DNA of 63,594 bases, taken from positions 1 through 63,594 of the forward strand of contig NZ_BMRB01000013.1 of NCBI RefSeq assembly GCF_014648415.1, read 5' to 3'. The stretch is from Actinokineospora fastidiosa. Lineage in GTDB: Bacteria > Actinomycetota > Actinomycetes > Mycobacteriales > Pseudonocardiaceae. Numbering within the stretch: position 1 is the stretch's first letter; each line of letters begins with the position of its first letter. The notes beneath the pieces are model-generated. The model was not told the origin of the DNA. It made no database searches and saw nothing but the letters and a program-made list of their open reading frames with translations. The position numbers were made by a program, and so were the translations under genes. Below, piece after piece: positions 29,852 through 43,864 of the stretch.

Positions 29852-30340
29852 TCAGTCTTCCTTGGACGGCCTGGCCTCGGGAGGCAGCACGCCCCAGTCG
29901 ATGAGCTGCTCGGTCAGCTCGCCCGGGGTCATGTCGTAGATGATCGCCAGCGACCGCAGGTCCTCGGTCCGGATGGACAGGACCTTGCCGTTGTAGTCGC
30001 CGCGCTGGCTCTGGATGGTGGCGGCGTAGCGGGCCAGCGGTCCCACTTTCTCCGCGGGCAGCTGTTGCAGCCGCTCCAGGTTGATCACGATCTTGGTGGC
30101 GGGTTCGGCGCCGGAGGGCACCCGGCCCTCGGGCAGGAGCTCCACCACCGGCACGCCGTAGAAGTCCGCGAGCTCGGCCAGCTTCTGCACGGTGACGGCC
30201 CGGTCGCCGCGCTCGTAGGAGCCGACGACGACAGCCTTCCACCGGCCACCGGACTTCTGCTCGACGCCATGCAGGGACAGCCCCTGCTGCTGGCGGATCG
30301 CGCGGAGCTTGGCTCCTAGCGCCTTGGCGTAGTCGCCCAT
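29852..30340 (-). CDS. bldD: Developmental master regulator BldD
   Basis: This 162-residue BldD orthologue has an XRE HTH domain (YAKALGAKLRAIRQQQGLSLHGVEQKSGGRWK, DNA-binding SYERGDRAVTV). The C-terminal domain carries the c-di-GMP signature R-x-D-x8-R-x2-D intact as RGD...RTED. In Streptomyces, four c-di-GMP molecules bridge two C-terminal domains, and the complex represses sporulation genes. The ATG at 30340 (MGDYAKALG) is chosen because it aligns with Streptomyces BldD and has GGAGAA upstream; an ATG at 30355 would add five residues. A BldD-like site lies about 80 bp upstream. Confidence 0.95.
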   Translation of the reverse strand: MGDYAKALGAKLRAIRQQQGLSLHGVEQKSGGRWKAVVVGSYERGDRAVTVQKLAELADFYGVPVVELLPEGRVPSGAEPATKIVINLERLQQLPAEKVGPLARYAATIQSQRGDYNGKVLSIRTEDLRSLAIIYDMTPGELTEQLIDWGVLPPEARPSKED

Positions 30341-30418
30341 GCGGCGGTTCTCCATTCGTTCGCCCCGTCGGCGCTATGGACTGCCGCGGGTAGCTTCAAA
30401 TCGACACGCAGAGTAATG

Positions 30419-30433
30419 GTTACCCAGAGTTGT
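30419..30433. promoter_or_regulatory. BldD-like box upstream of bldD
   Basis: GTTACCCAGAGTTGT fits the reported Streptomyces BldD consensus nTnACnC(A/T)GnGTnAn at all defined positions except one (G instead of A near the end). Its position 79 bp upstream of bldD is consistent with the known autorepression. Confidence 0.55.
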
Positions 30434-30523
30434 CACCAGGTCAAGCTGGGTCTTTTTCCAAACCGTGTCGAACCGGGCACACCACCCGCTCGGGTCCGCG
30501 CCCGCGCCTGGTACCGTCGCGGT

Positions 30524-30541
30524 GGCTCCAGGTCAGGAGCC
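30524..30541 (+). promoter_or_regulatory. pyrR leader hairpin
   Basis: GGCTCC and GGAGCC, separated by AGGTCA, form a small perfect hairpin in the 5' leader of the pyr operon. It lies 21 bp before the PyrR-binding loop. It may shape the leader RNA; its role is inferred only. Confidence 0.35.
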
Positions 30542-30561
30542 TAACCGACATCCTTTAAGGA

Positions 30562-30579
30562 CCCGTCCAGCGAGGCGGG
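30562..30579 (+). promoter_or_regulatory. PyrR-binding RNA site
   Basis: The leader RNA contains TCCAGCGAGGC (30566-30576), an exact match to the conserved PyrR-binding core UCCNGNGAGGY. Short complementary arms (CCCG / CGGG) enclose it. The ribosome-binding site AAGGAG follows at 30581-30586, and the GTG start at 30593. PyrR with UMP bound here would block translation initiation, as described for Mycobacterium smegmatis. Confidence 0.85.
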
Positions 30580-30592
30580 GAAGGAGTCCAGC

Positions 30593-31180
30593 GTGGCGCC
30601 GCGAGACCGTGGCGCGACGGACCCGGCCGGGCGGCGCGAGCTGCTGACGCCGGGCGACGTCGCGCGCACCATCGCCCGGATGGCCCATCAGGTCATCGAG
30701 AAGACCTCGCTCGACGCGAGCGAGGCCCGCCCTGTGGTGTTACTGGGCATCCCGACCAGGGGGGTCCCCCTGGCCCGGCGGCTGGCCGCCAAGATCGCCG
30801 AGTTCACCGACGTGACCGTGCCCACGGGCACCCTCGACGTCACCCTCTACCGCGACGACCTGCGCCGCCGCCCGACGCGTCCGCTCGGGGCGACCGAGCT
30901 GCCCGCGTCCGGGGTGGACGACGCGCTGGTCATCCTGGTCGACGACGTGCTGTTCTCCGGCCGCACCATCCGCTCGGCCCTCGACGCGCTGCGCGACGCG
31001 GGCCGCCCCCGCGCGGTCCAGCTGGCCGTCCTCGTCGACCGCGGCCACCGCGAGCTGCCGATCCGCGCCGACTACGTCGGCAAGAACGTGCCCACCGCAC
31101 GCACCGAGGAGGTCTCCGTCCTGTTCGCCGAGATCGACGGCCGCGACGCCGTCCTGCTCAACCGCGGGGACACCCCATGA
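30593..31180 (+). CDS. pyrR: Bifunctional pyr operon regulator / uracil phosphoribosyltransferase PyrR
   Basis: This 195-residue PyrR has [35 protein letters not shown], the type I PRPP motif [13 protein letters not shown], and [20 protein letters not shown] at the C-terminus. It binds pyr mRNA when UMP is high and has weak uracil phosphoribosyltransferase activity. It is first in pyrR-pyrB-pyrC-ORF-PH-carA-carB-pyrF, and its own leader holds the binding loop. The stop overlaps pyrB (ATGA). Confidence 0.96.
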   Translation: MAPRDRGATDPAGRRELLTPGDVARTIARMAHQVIEKTSLDASEARPVVLLGIPTRGVPLARRLAAKIAEFTDVTVPTGTLDVTLYRDDLRRRPTRPLGATELPASGVDDALVILVDDVLFSGRTIRSALDALRDAGRPRAVQLAVLVDRGHRELPIRADYVGKNVPTARTEEVSVLFAEIDGRDAVLLNRGDTP

Positions 31181-32118
31181 GGCATCTGCTCGGCGCCGAC
31201 CGCCTCGACGCGGACACCGCGCTGGCGATCCTGGACACCGCGGACGGTCTCAAGCGGACGCTGCTGGGCCGCGAGGTGAAGAAGCTGCCGACGCTGCGCG
31301 GGCGCACCGTGATCACCATGTTCTACGAGAACTCCACCCGGACCCGGGTCTCCTTCGAGATCGCCGGGAAGTGGATGAGCGCCGATGTGGTGAACGTCTC
31401 CGCGGGCGGGTCGTCGGTCGGCAAGGGCGAGTCCCTGCGCGACACCGCGCTGACCCTGGCCGCCGCGGGCGCGGACTGCGTGATCGTCCGCCACCCGGCA
31501 TCCGGCGCCGCGCACCGGCTGGCGGGCTGGTTGTCCGATGTGGGCACCTGCGTGGTCAACGCGGGCGACGGCACGCACGAGCACCCGACCCAGGCGCTGC
31601 TGGACGCGGCCACCCTGCGGGACCGGCTCGGCGGGATCGACGGCCGCCGGATCGGCATCGTCGGCGACGTGCTGCACAGCCGGGTGGCCCGGTCCAATGT
31701 GCATCTGCTGACCACCCTCGGCGCGGAGGTGGTGGTCGTCGCGCCGCCGACGCTGTTGCCGACCGCACTGGCCGACTGGCCGGTGAGCGGCCTCACGGTC
31801 TCCTACGACCTCGACGCCGAACTGCCTACGTTGGACGCGGTGATGATGCTGCGCGTGCAGGCCGAGCGCATGCACGGCGGCTTCTTCCCGTCCGCCCGCG
31901 AGTACGCGGTCCACTACGGGCTCAACGCCACGCGGCTGGCGATGCTCCCCGAGCACGCCGTCGTGCTGCACCCGGGCCCGATGCTGCGCGGCATGGAGAT
32001 CGCGCACGCGGTCGCCGACTCGCCGCGGGCGGCCATCACCGAGCAGGTCGCCAACGGCGTGCACGTGCGGATGGCGGTCCTGTACCACCTGCTGGCCGGA
32101 GAGGAGGACCAAGCGTGA
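31177..32118 (+). CDS. pyrB: Aspartate carbamoyltransferase catalytic subunit
   Basis: This 313-residue protein has the carbamoyl-phosphate motif [51 protein letters not shown] and [11 protein letters not shown]. It joins carbamoyl phosphate and aspartate. No pyrI regulatory gene is present, as expected for actinobacteria. It is coupled to pyrR upstream and pyrC downstream by 4-base overlaps. Confidence 0.97.
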   Translation: MRHLLGADRLDADTALAILDTADGLKRTLLGREVKKLPTLRGRTVITMFYENSTRTRVSFEIAGKWMSADVVNVSAGGSSVGKGESLRDTALTLAAAGADCVIVRHPASGAAHRLAGWLSDVGTCVVNAGDGTHEHPTQALLDAATLRDRLGGIDGRRIGIVGDVLHSRVARSNVHLLTTLGAEVVVVAPPTLLPTALADWPVSGLTVSYDLDAELPTLDAVMMLRVQAERMHGGFFPSAREYAVHYGLNATRLAMLPEHAVVLHPGPMLRGMEIAHAVADSPRAAITEQVANGVHVRMAVLYHLLAGEEDQA

Positions 32119-33389
32119 TCGTGCTGAAGAACGTCCGCCCCTACGGCGAGGACGCGGTCGACATCAGGGTCGAGGACGGCGTCATCACCGAGATCGGCAA
32201 GGACCTGACCGCGGGCGAGATCTTCGACGCGCAGGGCGCCGTGGCCCTGCCCGGCTTCGTCGACCTGCACACCCACCTGCGCGAGCCGGGCCGCGAGGAC
32301 ACCGAGACCATCGAGACCGGCTCGCGGGCCGCCGCCCTCGGCGGGTACACGGCGGTCTTCGCCATGGCCAACACCGACCCGGTCGCCGACAACGCCGTCG
32401 TCGTCGAGCACGTGTGGCGCCGCGGCCGCGAGGTCGGCCTGGTCGACGTGCACCCGGTCGGCGCGGTCACCGTCGGCCTCAAGGGCGAGAAGCTGGCCGA
32501 GCTGGGCACGATGGCCCGCTCGCAGGCGAACGTCCGGCTGTTCTCCGACGACGGCCTCTGCGTCGCCGACCCGCTGATCATGCGGCGCGCGCTGGAGTAC
32601 ACCAAGGCGCTCGACGCGGTGATCGCCCAGCACGCCGAGGAGCCCCGGCTGACCGTCGGCGCGCAGGCGCACGAGGGCGAGACCGCCGCCCGCCTCGGCC
32701 TGGCGGGCTGGCCCGCGGTCGCCGAGGAGGCCATCGTCGCCCGCGACTGCCTGCTGGCCCGGCACGTCGGCGCCCGGCTGCACGTCTGCCACGTCTCCAC
32801 CGCGGGCACGGTCGACGTCCTGGCATGGGCGAAGGCGCGCGGCACCCGGGTCTCCGCCGAGGTCACCCCGCACCACCTGCTGCTGGACGACTCCCGGCTG
32901 GCCACCTACGACCCGGTCAACAAGGTCAACCCGCCGCTGCGCGGCCACTCCGACGCCGCGGCGCTCCGCCAGGCGCTGGCCGACGGGGTGGTGGACTGCG
33001 TCGCCACCGACCACGCCCCGCACGCCCCGCAGGACAAGGACTGCGAGTGGTCCGCGGCCCGCCCGGGCATGCTCGGCCTGCAGACGGCGCTGGGCATCGT
33101 GGTCAAGACCATGGTCGAGCCGGGCCTGCTCGACTGGCGCGGCGTCGCGCGGGTCATGAGCGAGCGGCCCGCCGAGATCGCCGGGCTGCCCGACCACGGC
33201 CGCCCGATCGCCGTCGGCGAGCCCGCCACGCTGGCCCTGGTCGACCCGGACGCCCGGTGGACCGTCGACGGCGCCGCCCTGGCCAGCATCGCGGGCAACA
33301 CCCCGTACGAGGGCATGGAGCTGCCCGGCGCGGTCATCGCCACCCTGCTGCGCGGGCGCTTCACCGCGCGGGACGGGAAGGTGGCCTGA
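32115..33389 (+). CDS. pyrC: Dihydroorotase
   Basis: This 424-residue class I dihydroorotase has metal-binding [44 protein letters not shown] and ATDHAPH. It forms dihydroorotate reversibly from carbamoyl aspartate. The GTG start at 32115 overlaps the pyrB stop (GTGA). Its stop overlaps a 14-codon open frame that bridges to the next gene. Confidence 0.97.
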   Translation: MIVLKNVRPYGEDAVDIRVEDGVITEIGKDLTAGEIFDAQGAVALPGFVDLHTHLREPGREDTETIETGSRAAALGGYTAVFAMANTDPVADNAVVVEHVWRRGREVGLVDVHPVGAVTVGLKGEKLAELGTMARSQANVRLFSDDGLCVADPLIMRRALEYTKALDAVIAQHAEEPRLTVGAQAHEGETAARLGLAGWPAVAEEAIVARDCLLARHVGARLHVCHVSTAGTVDVLAWAKARGTRVSAEVTPHHLLLDDSRLATYDPVNKVNPPLRGHSDAAALRQALADGVVDCVATDHAPHAPQDKDCEWSAARPGMLGLQTALGIVVKTMVEPGLLDWRGVARVMSERPAEIAGLPDHGRPIAVGEPATLALVDPDARWTVDGAALASIAGNTPYEGMELPGAVIATLLRGRFTARDGKVA

Positions 33390-33433
33390 TGAACGACTCC
33401 GCGACCGTGGACTCCGGGAAGGCGGACCGCTGA
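33389..33433 (+). CDS. 14-residue leader-type small ORF
   Basis: ATG at 33389 shares a base with the pyrC stop (TGATG). The frame reads [14 protein letters not shown], and its stop (33431-33433) overlaps the next ATG (TGATG). It is therefore interlocked on both sides. It may only pass ribosomes from pyrC to the PH-like gene, or it may be a real peptide. There is no homology evidence at this length. Confidence 0.35.
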   Translation: MNDSATVDSGKADR

Positions 33434-33954
33434 TGGCCAGGGCGCTGCTCACCCTCGCGACGCTCGCGGTGCTGGTCGGGCTGGTCGCGCTGATGTGGTG
33501 GGGCTACCGCAACCGCCGCAGGCGCCAGGCCGACCTGCCCGCCTTCCCGCAGGCGCCCGCCGACCTGCTGGCCGCGGTCCGCGCGGGCACCGCCGCCGAC
33601 CTGCTGCCGCCGAGCACCGGCGTCTACGCCAGCACCGTCACCGACGCGGGCTGGCAGGACCGGGTCGCGGTGGGCGACGTCGGCTTCCGCGCCGAGGCCA
33701 CCGCCCACCTGCTCGCCGACGGCGTGCTGTTCGACCGGACCGGCGCCGAGCCGGTCTGGATCCCCGCGGAGGACGTGGTCGACGCCCGCACCGCGCCCGG
33801 CATCGCCGGGAAGGTGATGGGCGGCGACGGGCTGCTGGTCGTGCGCTGGCGCGTCGACGGCCACGAGTTCGACACCGGCTTCCGCGCCGACGACAAGGAC
33901 GACTACCAGACGTGGGTGCCCGCGCTCCGCGCGCTCACGGGAGGAACCCCATGA
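33433..33954 (+). CDS. Membrane-anchored PH-like domain protein (Rv1382-like)
   Basis: This 173-residue protein has an N-terminal membrane helix ([21 protein letters not shown], residues 5-25), a basic stretch RNRRRR and a beta-rich domain of PH-like type ([40 protein letters not shown]). It resembles the Rv1382 protein found between pyrC and carA in mycobacteria. Function is unknown. It overlaps carA (ATGA), so it is part of the pyr transcript. Confidence 0.85.
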   Translation: MARALLTLATLAVLVGLVALMWWGYRNRRRRQADLPAFPQAPADLLAAVRAGTAADLLPPSTGVYASTVTDAGWQDRVAVGDVGFRAEATAHLLADGVLFDRTGAEPVWIPAEDVVDARTAPGIAGKVMGGDGLLVVRWRVDGHEFDTGFRADDKDDYQTWVPALRALTGGTP

Positions 33955-35074
33955 CCACCACACGCACACCGGCCGCGCTCGTGCTGGAGGACGGCCGGGT
34001 GTTCCGCGGCAGCGCCTTCGGCGCGCACGGCGCCACCTTCGGCGAGGTGGTGTTCTGCACCGCCATGACCGGCTACCAGGAGACGCTGACCGACCCGTCC
34101 TACCACCGGCAGATCGTGGTGGCCACGGCGCCGCAGATCGGCAACACCGGCTGGAACGACGAGGACGACGAGTCCACCCGCATCTGGGTCTCCGGCTACG
34201 TCGTGCGCGATCCCGCGCGGACGCCGTCGAACTGGCGCTCCCGCCGCTCGCTGGACGACGAGCTGACCAGCCAGGGCGTCGTCGGCATCAGCGGGGTCGA
34301 CACCCGCTCGCTGACCCGCCACATCCGCGAGCGCGGGGCCATGCGCGCCGGTGTCTTCTCCGGCGAGGCCCTGACCACCGACGACGCGATGGTCGTCCAG
34401 GTGCTGGAGAGCCCGAGGATGCTGGGCGCCGCGCTGGCCGACGAGGTCACCACGCGCGAGACCTACGTCGTCCCCGCCGCGGGCGAGACCCGGTTCCGCG
34501 TGGCCGCGCTGGACCTGGGCATCAAGTCCAACACCCCGCGCATGATGGCCGCGCGCGGCATCGAGACCCACGTGCTGCCCGCCACCAGCGCCATCGACGA
34601 CCTGCTGGCCGTCGAGCCGGACGGGGTCTTCCTGTCCAACGGGCCCGGCGACCCGGCGACGATGGACCACGCGGTCGAGCTGACCAGGGCCGCGCTGGAG
34701 CGGCGCATCCCGCTGTTCGGCATCTGCTTCGGCAACCAGATCCTCGGCCGCGCGCTCGGCCGGGGGACCTACAAGATGCGCTACGGCCACCGCGGCATCA
34801 ACATCCCGGTGATCGACGTGGAGACCGGGGCGGTCGCCATCACCGCGCAGAACCACGGGTTCGCGCTGGAGGGCGAGGCGGGCGAGGAGTTCGACACGCC
34901 CTTCGGCAGCGCCAAGGTCAGCCACGTCTGCCCCAACGACGGGACGGTCGAGGGTCTGCGCGCGCTCGACGTGCCCGCCTTCTCCGTGCAGTACCACCCC
35001 GAGGCCGCCGCGGGCCCGCACGACGCCGCGGACCTGTTCGACCGGTTCGCGAACCTGATGGAGGGCGGTCGCTG

Positions 35075-35075
<1 letters not shown>
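33951..35075 (+). CDS. carA: Carbamoyl-phosphate synthase small subunit
   Basis: This 374-residue protein has a CPSase small-chain N-domain ([16 protein letters not shown]) and a class I glutamine amidotransferase domain. The catalytic Cys lies in [11 protein letters not shown], with His/Glu in [10 protein letters not shown]. It supplies ammonia to CarB. It overlaps carB (TGATG). Carbamoyl phosphate made here feeds both pyrimidine synthesis and argF further downstream. Confidence 0.97.
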
Positions 35076-38373
<3,298 letters not shown>

Positions 38374-38377
<4 letters not shown>

Positions 38378-39195
38378 CCGGCTTCGGCGCGCGGCTGGCC
38401 GCCGCGGTCGACGCCCGGGGGGCGCTGTGCGTGGGCATCGACCCGCACCCGGGCCTGCTGGACGCGTGGGGCCTGCCCCGCGACGCCGAGGGGCTGGAGC
38501 GGTTCGCGCTGACCTGCGTCGAGGCGCTGGCGGGCGAGATCGCGGTGCTCAAGCCGCAGTCGGCCTTCTTCGAGGCCCACGGCTCGCGCGGGGTCGCCGT
38601 CCTGGAACGGGTCATCGCCGAGGCCGGGGCGGCGGGCGCGCTGGTGCTGGTCGACGCCAAGCGCGGCGACATCGGCTCCACCATGGCCGCCTATGCCCAG
38701 GCCTACCTCGCCGACGGCTCGCCGCTGGCCGGGGACGCGGTCACGCTGTCGCCCTACCTCGGGTTCGGCTCGCTGGAGCCCGCCCTGGCGACCGCGGAGG
38801 CCACCGGGCGCGGGGTGTTCGTGCTGGCGCTGACGTCCAACCCCGAGGGCGCGCAGGTCCAGCGGGCGCGGGCGGACGGCCGCTCGGTGGCCCAGGCCGT
38901 GGTGGACGCCGCTGCGGCCCGCAACGCGGGCGCCGTGCCGATGGGGTCAATCGGCCTGGTCGTCGGCGCCACGCTGGCCGAGACCGGGGTCGACCTGAGC
39001 GCGCTCAACGGGCCGATCCTGGCCCCGGGCGTCGGCGCGCAGGGCGCGGGTCCGGCCGACCTGGCCCGCCTGTTCGGCGCCGGTCGGCACGTGCTGCCGA
39101 CCAGCTCGCGCGACGTCCTGCGGCACGGCCCCGACGCGGGTGCCGTCCGCGCGGCGGCGCTGCGGCTGCGCGACGAGGTGGCCGCCACCGCCTGA
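38374..39195 (+). CDS. pyrF: Orotidine 5'-phosphate decarboxylase, type 2
   Basis: This 273-residue protein of the long (type 2) OMP decarboxylase family has [16 protein letters not shown], the catalytic [40 protein letters not shown] and PGVGAQGA. It forms UMP and ends the pyr operon. Dihydroorotate dehydrogenase (pyrD) and orotate phosphoribosyltransferase (pyrE) are absent here and must lie elsewhere. GTG start overlapping carB. A strong terminator begins 14 bp after the stop. Confidence 0.97.
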
Positions 39196-39557
39196 CGCAC
39201 GTTTTGTCCGGACCCGGACGGCCGACTCGCGGCCGTTCGGGTCCTCTTTGTCCCCATTCACATCGTTAGCGCAGGTCGCGACGTTGCTCTGTCCGGGTGG
39301 ACTCCGGCGGCCTGGTGAGTGGCGCACGCCTCACCGTGCGCAGCACGTGGGCGGACGGGCGCGGTGGGTGACGAAATCCCGAGGTGTCCGGTTTAGTGCT
39401 GTTTCGCCTGGTCAACTCGGTCTGCCGTCACCGATCGTTGATCAACTTTAGCGCCGCCGTCACCGCCGGTACAACCCGGCCCCCGCGTTGTCGTCGCAGG
39501 CCAGGGCTCGGTAACGTCGCGGCACCGATCCGGAAATCCCACCCCACGGAGGAAATC
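39196..39557. other. Intergenic region pyrF-mihF with mihF promoter
   Basis: This stretch of about 360 bp holds the pyr terminator, a palindrome GTTGATCAAC (39437-39446) and a likely mihF promoter. The promoter is TTGTCG (39488-39493), an 18-bp spacer and TAACGT (39512-39517). A short leader with the ribosome-binding site GGAGGA follows. No gene was seen. Confidence 0.6.
39210..39244 (+). terminator. Rho-independent terminator of the pyr operon
   Basis: A 15-bp stem (GGACCCGGACGGCCG / CGGCCGTTCGGGTCC, one G-U pair) with a 5-nt loop is followed by TCTTTGT. It sits 14 bp after the pyrF stop. Confidence 0.92.
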
Positions 39558-39875
39558 GTGGCCCTTCCCCAGCTGACCGACGAGCAGCGGGCCGCAGCGC
39601 TGGAGAAGGCGGCTGCCGCCCGACGCGCCCGCGCCGAACTCAAAGAGCGCCTGAAGCGAGGCGGCACCACCCTCAAGGACGTCCTGGCCCAGTCCGACAA
39701 CGACGAGGTGCTGGGCAAGATGAAGGTCACCGCGTTGCTGGAGGCCCTACCGGGCGTCGGCAAGGTGCGGGCCCAGCAGATCATCGAGCGCCTGGAGATC
39801 GCGCCCAGCCGCAGGCTGCGCGGCCTGGGCGACCGCCAGCGCAAGGCGCTGCTCGCCGAGTTCTCCGGCGAGTGA
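39558..39875 (+). CDS. mihF: Integration host factor, actinobacterial type (mIHF)
   Basis: This 105-residue actinobacterial IHF has a basic helical N-terminus ([20 protein letters not shown]) and a helix-two-turn-helix-like DNA-binding part ([35 protein letters not shown]). It is an essential nucleoid protein in mycobacteria and sIHF in Streptomyces, unrelated to enterobacterial IHF. GTG start with GGAGGA upstream. The stop overlaps gmk (GTGA), the conserved mihF-gmk-rpoZ order. Confidence 0.96.
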   Translation: MALPQLTDEQRAAALEKAAAARRARAELKERLKRGGTTLKDVLAQSDNDEVLGKMKVTALLEALPGVGKVRAQQIIERLEIAPSRRLRGLGDRQRKALLAEFSGE

Positions 39876-40498
39876 CCGAGCCGATGAGCGGCCGTGGGCC
39901 GGGGTCGGGCGAGCACATCGCCCGGCCCCGGCTCACTGTCGTGTCGGGGCCATCCGGGGTCGGGAAGTCCAGCGTGGTGGCGGAGCTGCGCCGCCTCCAC
40001 CCGGACATCTACTTCAGCGTGTCGGTGACCACCCGGGCCGCCCGGCCCGGGGAGGTCGACGGCGCGCACTACCACTTCGTCGATCGGCCGGAGTTCGACC
40101 GCATGGTCGCCGACGGCGAGCTGCTGGAGCACGCCGAGTACGCGGGCAACTGCTACGGCACGCCTCGCGCGGCGGTCGCGGACGCGCTCGCCCAGGGCAG
40201 GCCCGCGGTGCTGGAGATCGAGCTGCAGGGGGCCCGCCAGGTGCGCGCGGCGATGCCCGACGCGCAGCTCGTCATGCTGATGCCGCCCAGCTGGGAGACG
40301 CTCGTCGCCCGGCTCACCGGCCGAGGGACCGAACCGGAGGACGTGGTCGCGCGTAGGCTGGAGGTGGCCAAGCGTGAGCTGGCCGCCGCCGAGGAGTTCG
40401 ACGCCGTCGTGGTCAACGCCGACGTCAGGACCGCCGCCGCGGAGTTGCTAACCTTGGTGCTCACGGATTCGTCTGACAAGCTGGAGCGTTGCGAGTGA
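39872..40498 (+). CDS. gmk: Guanylate kinase
   Basis: This 208-residue P-loop kinase has Walker [13 protein letters not shown] at about residues 25-36, [23 protein letters not shown] (GMP binding), and [36 protein letters not shown] forms the lid. It phosphorylates GMP. GTG 39872 overlaps mihF; an internal ATG at 39884 is possible. The stop overlaps rpoZ. Confidence 0.96.
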   Translation: MTEPMSGRGPGSGEHIARPRLTVVSGPSGVGKSSVVAELRRLHPDIYFSVSVTTRAARPGEVDGAHYHFVDRPEFDRMVADGELLEHAEYAGNCYGTPRAAVADALAQGRPAVLEIELQGARQVRAAMPDAQLVMLMPPSWETLVARLTGRGTEPEDVVARRLEVAKRELAAAEEFDAVVVNADVRTAAAELLTLVLTDSSDKLERCE

Positions 40499-40782
40499 TC
40501 ACCCCCACCGAGCTGGGAATCGGCGAGCAGACCGGCACGCCGCTGGAAGGCATCACCAACCCCCCGATCGATGACCTGCTCGACAAGGTCAGCTCGAAGT
40601 ACGCCCTGGTGATCTACGCGGCCAAGCGCGCCCGCCAGATCAACGACTACTACGCCCAGCTGGGCGAGGGCCTGCTGGAGTACGTCGGCCCGCTGGTCGA
40701 GCCCGGCCCGCGCGAGAAGCCGCTGTCCATCGCCCTGCGCGAGATCCACTCGGGGCTGCTCGAGCACACCGAGGGCGAGTGA
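40495..40782 (+). CDS. rpoZ: RNA polymerase omega subunit
   Basis: This 95-residue protein has the omega core [38 protein letters not shown] and [15 protein letters not shown] near the end. It assists beta-prime folding in RNA polymerase. GTG 40495 (VITPTELG) is preferred over TTG 40489, because it overlaps the gmk stop (GTGA) and has GGAG at good spacing. It overlaps coaBC. Confidence 0.95.
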   Translation: MITPTELGIGEQTGTPLEGITNPPIDDLLDKVSSKYALVIYAAKRARQINDYYAQLGEGLLEYVGPLVEPGPREKPLSIALREIHSGLLEHTEGE

Positions 40783-42026
40783 CCGCCCGCCGTCCCCGGG
40801 TCGTACTCGGCGTCGGCGGCGGCATCGCCGCCTACAAGGCGTGCGAGGTGCTGCGCGGCCTGACCGAGACCGGTCACGACGTGCGCGTCGTGCCGACCGA
40901 GGCGGCCCTGCGGTTCGTGGGGGCGGCGACGTTCGAGGCGCTGTCCGGGCAGAAGGTGGCCACCGGCGTCTTCGCCGACGTGCCCGAGGTGCCGCACGTG
41001 CGGCTCGGACAGGAAGCCGATCTGGTCGTGGTCGTGCCCGCCACGGCCGACCTGCTGGCCAAGGCCGCGACCGGCCTGGCCGACGATCTGCTCACCAGCA
41101 CGCTGCTCACCGCGCGCTGTCCGGTGCTGATGGCCCCGGCCATGCACACCGAGATGTGGGAGCACCCCGCCACCCGCGCCAACGTCACCACGCTGCGCGA
41201 GCGCGGCGTCATCGTGCCCGACCCCGCCGCGGGCAGGCTGACCGGCGCGGACACCGGCAAGGGCAGGCTCGCCGACCCCGCCGAGATCATCGACCTCGCC
41301 CGGCTGCTGCTGAGCAGGCCGGACGCGCTGCCCCGCGACCTGGTGGGCCGCCGCGTTGTGGTCTCCGCGGGCGGCACGCGCGAGCCGCTGGACCCCGTGC
41401 GCTTCCTGGGCAACCGCTCGTCGGGCAAGCAGGGCTACGCGCTGGCCCGCACGGCCGCGGCCCGGGGCGCCGACGTGACCCTGGTGTCGGCGCACACGCT
41501 GCCGCTGCCCGAGCCCGCGGGCGTCGACCTCGTCCGGGTGGGCACCGCCGAGGAGCTGCGCGCCGCCGTGCACGCGGCCGCCGCCGACGCGGACATCGTC
41601 GTGATGGCCGCCGCGGTCGCCGACTTCCGGCCTGCGGAGCGCGCCGAGTACAAGATCAAGAAGACCGGCCGCGACCCGGACCCTGTCGCGCTCGTGCGCA
41701 ATCCCGACGTGCTCGCCGAGCTCGTCGAGGCCCGTTCGGGTGACCCGGAGCGCAAGGCGCAAGTGATCGTGGGTTTCGCCGCCGAGACCGGCGACAGCGG
41801 CGCGGACGTGCTCGACCACGCCCGCGACAAGCTCGCCCGCAAGGGCTGTGACCTGCTGGTTGTCAACGCCGTGGGGGAGGGCAAGGCGTTCGGCACCGAG
41901 GACAACTCCGGGTGGCTGCTCGCCGCCGACGGCGCCGAGCGGCCGATCGCGCTCGGGTCGAAAGCGCAAATGGCGACCGAAGTGTGGGACGCAGTCGCCA
42001 ACATGCTCGGTTCGGTGCGGGAATGA
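40779..42026 (+). CDS. coaBC: Bifunctional phosphopantothenoylcysteine decarboxylase / ligase
   Basis: This 415-residue protein has an N-terminal FMN-binding CoaC domain ([21 protein letters not shown], with the [12 protein letters not shown] segment) and a C-terminal CoaB domain ([44 protein letters not shown]). It makes 4'-phosphopantetheine from phosphopantothenate and Cys in CoA synthesis. It overlaps rpoZ (GTGA). metK follows after a 60-bp gap. Confidence 0.96.
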   Translation: MTARRPRVVLGVGGGIAAYKACEVLRGLTETGHDVRVVPTEAALRFVGAATFEALSGQKVATGVFADVPEVPHVRLGQEADLVVVVPATADLLAKAATGLADDLLTSTLLTARCPVLMAPAMHTEMWEHPATRANVTTLRERGVIVPDPAAGRLTGADTGKGRLADPAEIIDLARLLLSRPDALPRDLVGRRVVVSAGGTREPLDPVRFLGNRSSGKQGYALARTAAARGADVTLVSAHTLPLPEPAGVDLVRVGTAEELRAAVHAAAADADIVVMAAAVADFRPAERAEYKIKKTGRDPDPVALVRNPDVLAELVEARSGDPERKAQVIVGFAAETGDSGADVLDHARDKLARKGCDLLVVNAVGEGKAFGTEDNSGWLLAADGAERPIALGSKAQMATEVWDAVANMLGSVRE

Positions 42027-42086
42027 ATCCGGCCCCGATAATGGGCGTCAACCAGCAAACCCTCGGACGGATGAGTGGGGTACCCC

Positions 42087-43292
<1,206 letters not shown>

Positions 43293-43305
43293 CCGACGCA
43301 TTGCC

Positions 43306-43335
43306 GAGCGGGCCGTCCGACCGGGCGGCCCGCTC
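43306..43335 (+). terminator. Terminator after metK
   Basis: GAGCGGGCCG and CGGCCCGCTC form a perfect 10-bp stem with a 10-nt loop, starting 14 bp after the metK stop, followed by TGGGTTTC. Confidence 0.8.
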
Positions 43336-43373
43336 TGGGTTTCACCGGCACCGACCCTGGCTAACCGGAAGGG

Positions 43374-43835
43374 ATGACCCGGCATACCATCGAGGCCGTG
43401 CGGCCCGGTCCGTTGCGCTGGCTCTGGTACGCGGTCGGCGGCACCCTCCCCGACCGCTACCGCCCCTGGGTGCTGTGGGATCTCACGGCGCCGACCTGGG
43501 TGGCCCGCCACTTCGCCAGGGTGATGGTGCTGTTCCTGCCGCTGTGGCTGCTGCTGCTCGTCCCGGGGCCGCTGAGCCTGCGCCTGTCGATGATCGCGGC
43601 GGGCTACGTCACCGGCCTGTACTTCTCCCTGTCGTTCATGGAGGACGCCTCCGAGCGCAGGCTGATCAAGCACGGCTACCCGGTCGGGCTGAACCGGCGC
43701 ATCCGGGAGGAGGCGGCCCCGGCGAACCGCGCCGAGGTCGCGGCCATGTACGCGGCCTACCACGACGACTCCGGGCCCGGCGACGACCCCGGCCAGCGTG
43801 ACGACTCCGGTGGGCGCGACCCCCGATCCCGGTAA
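43374..43835 (+). CDS. DUF5313 family membrane protein
   Basis: This 153-residue protein resembles the actinobacterial DUF5313 family. It has RPGPLRWLWYAVGGTLPDRYRPWVLWDLTAPTWVARHFAR, two membrane helices (VMVLFLPLWLLLLVPG and RLSMIAAGYVTGLYFSLSF), and a charged C-terminus including DASERRLIKHGYP. Function is unknown. It lies between metK and priA, with GGAAGGG before the ATG. The Asp/Gly-rich tail is low complexity. Confidence 0.85.
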   Translation: MTRHTIEAVRPGPLRWLWYAVGGTLPDRYRPWVLWDLTAPTWVARHFARVMVLFLPLWLLLLVPGPLSLRLSMIAAGYVTGLYFSLSFMEDASERRLIKHGYPVGLNRRIREEAAPANRAEVAAMYAAYHDDSGPGDDPGQRDDSGGRDPRSR

Positions 43836-43864
43836 CCGTCGTCGTGGTCTGATACACCACGGGC

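Noticed and set aside
42027..42086. SAM riboswitch upstream of metK
   Set aside because: The gap is 60 bp and shows no structure that resembles a SAM aptamer.
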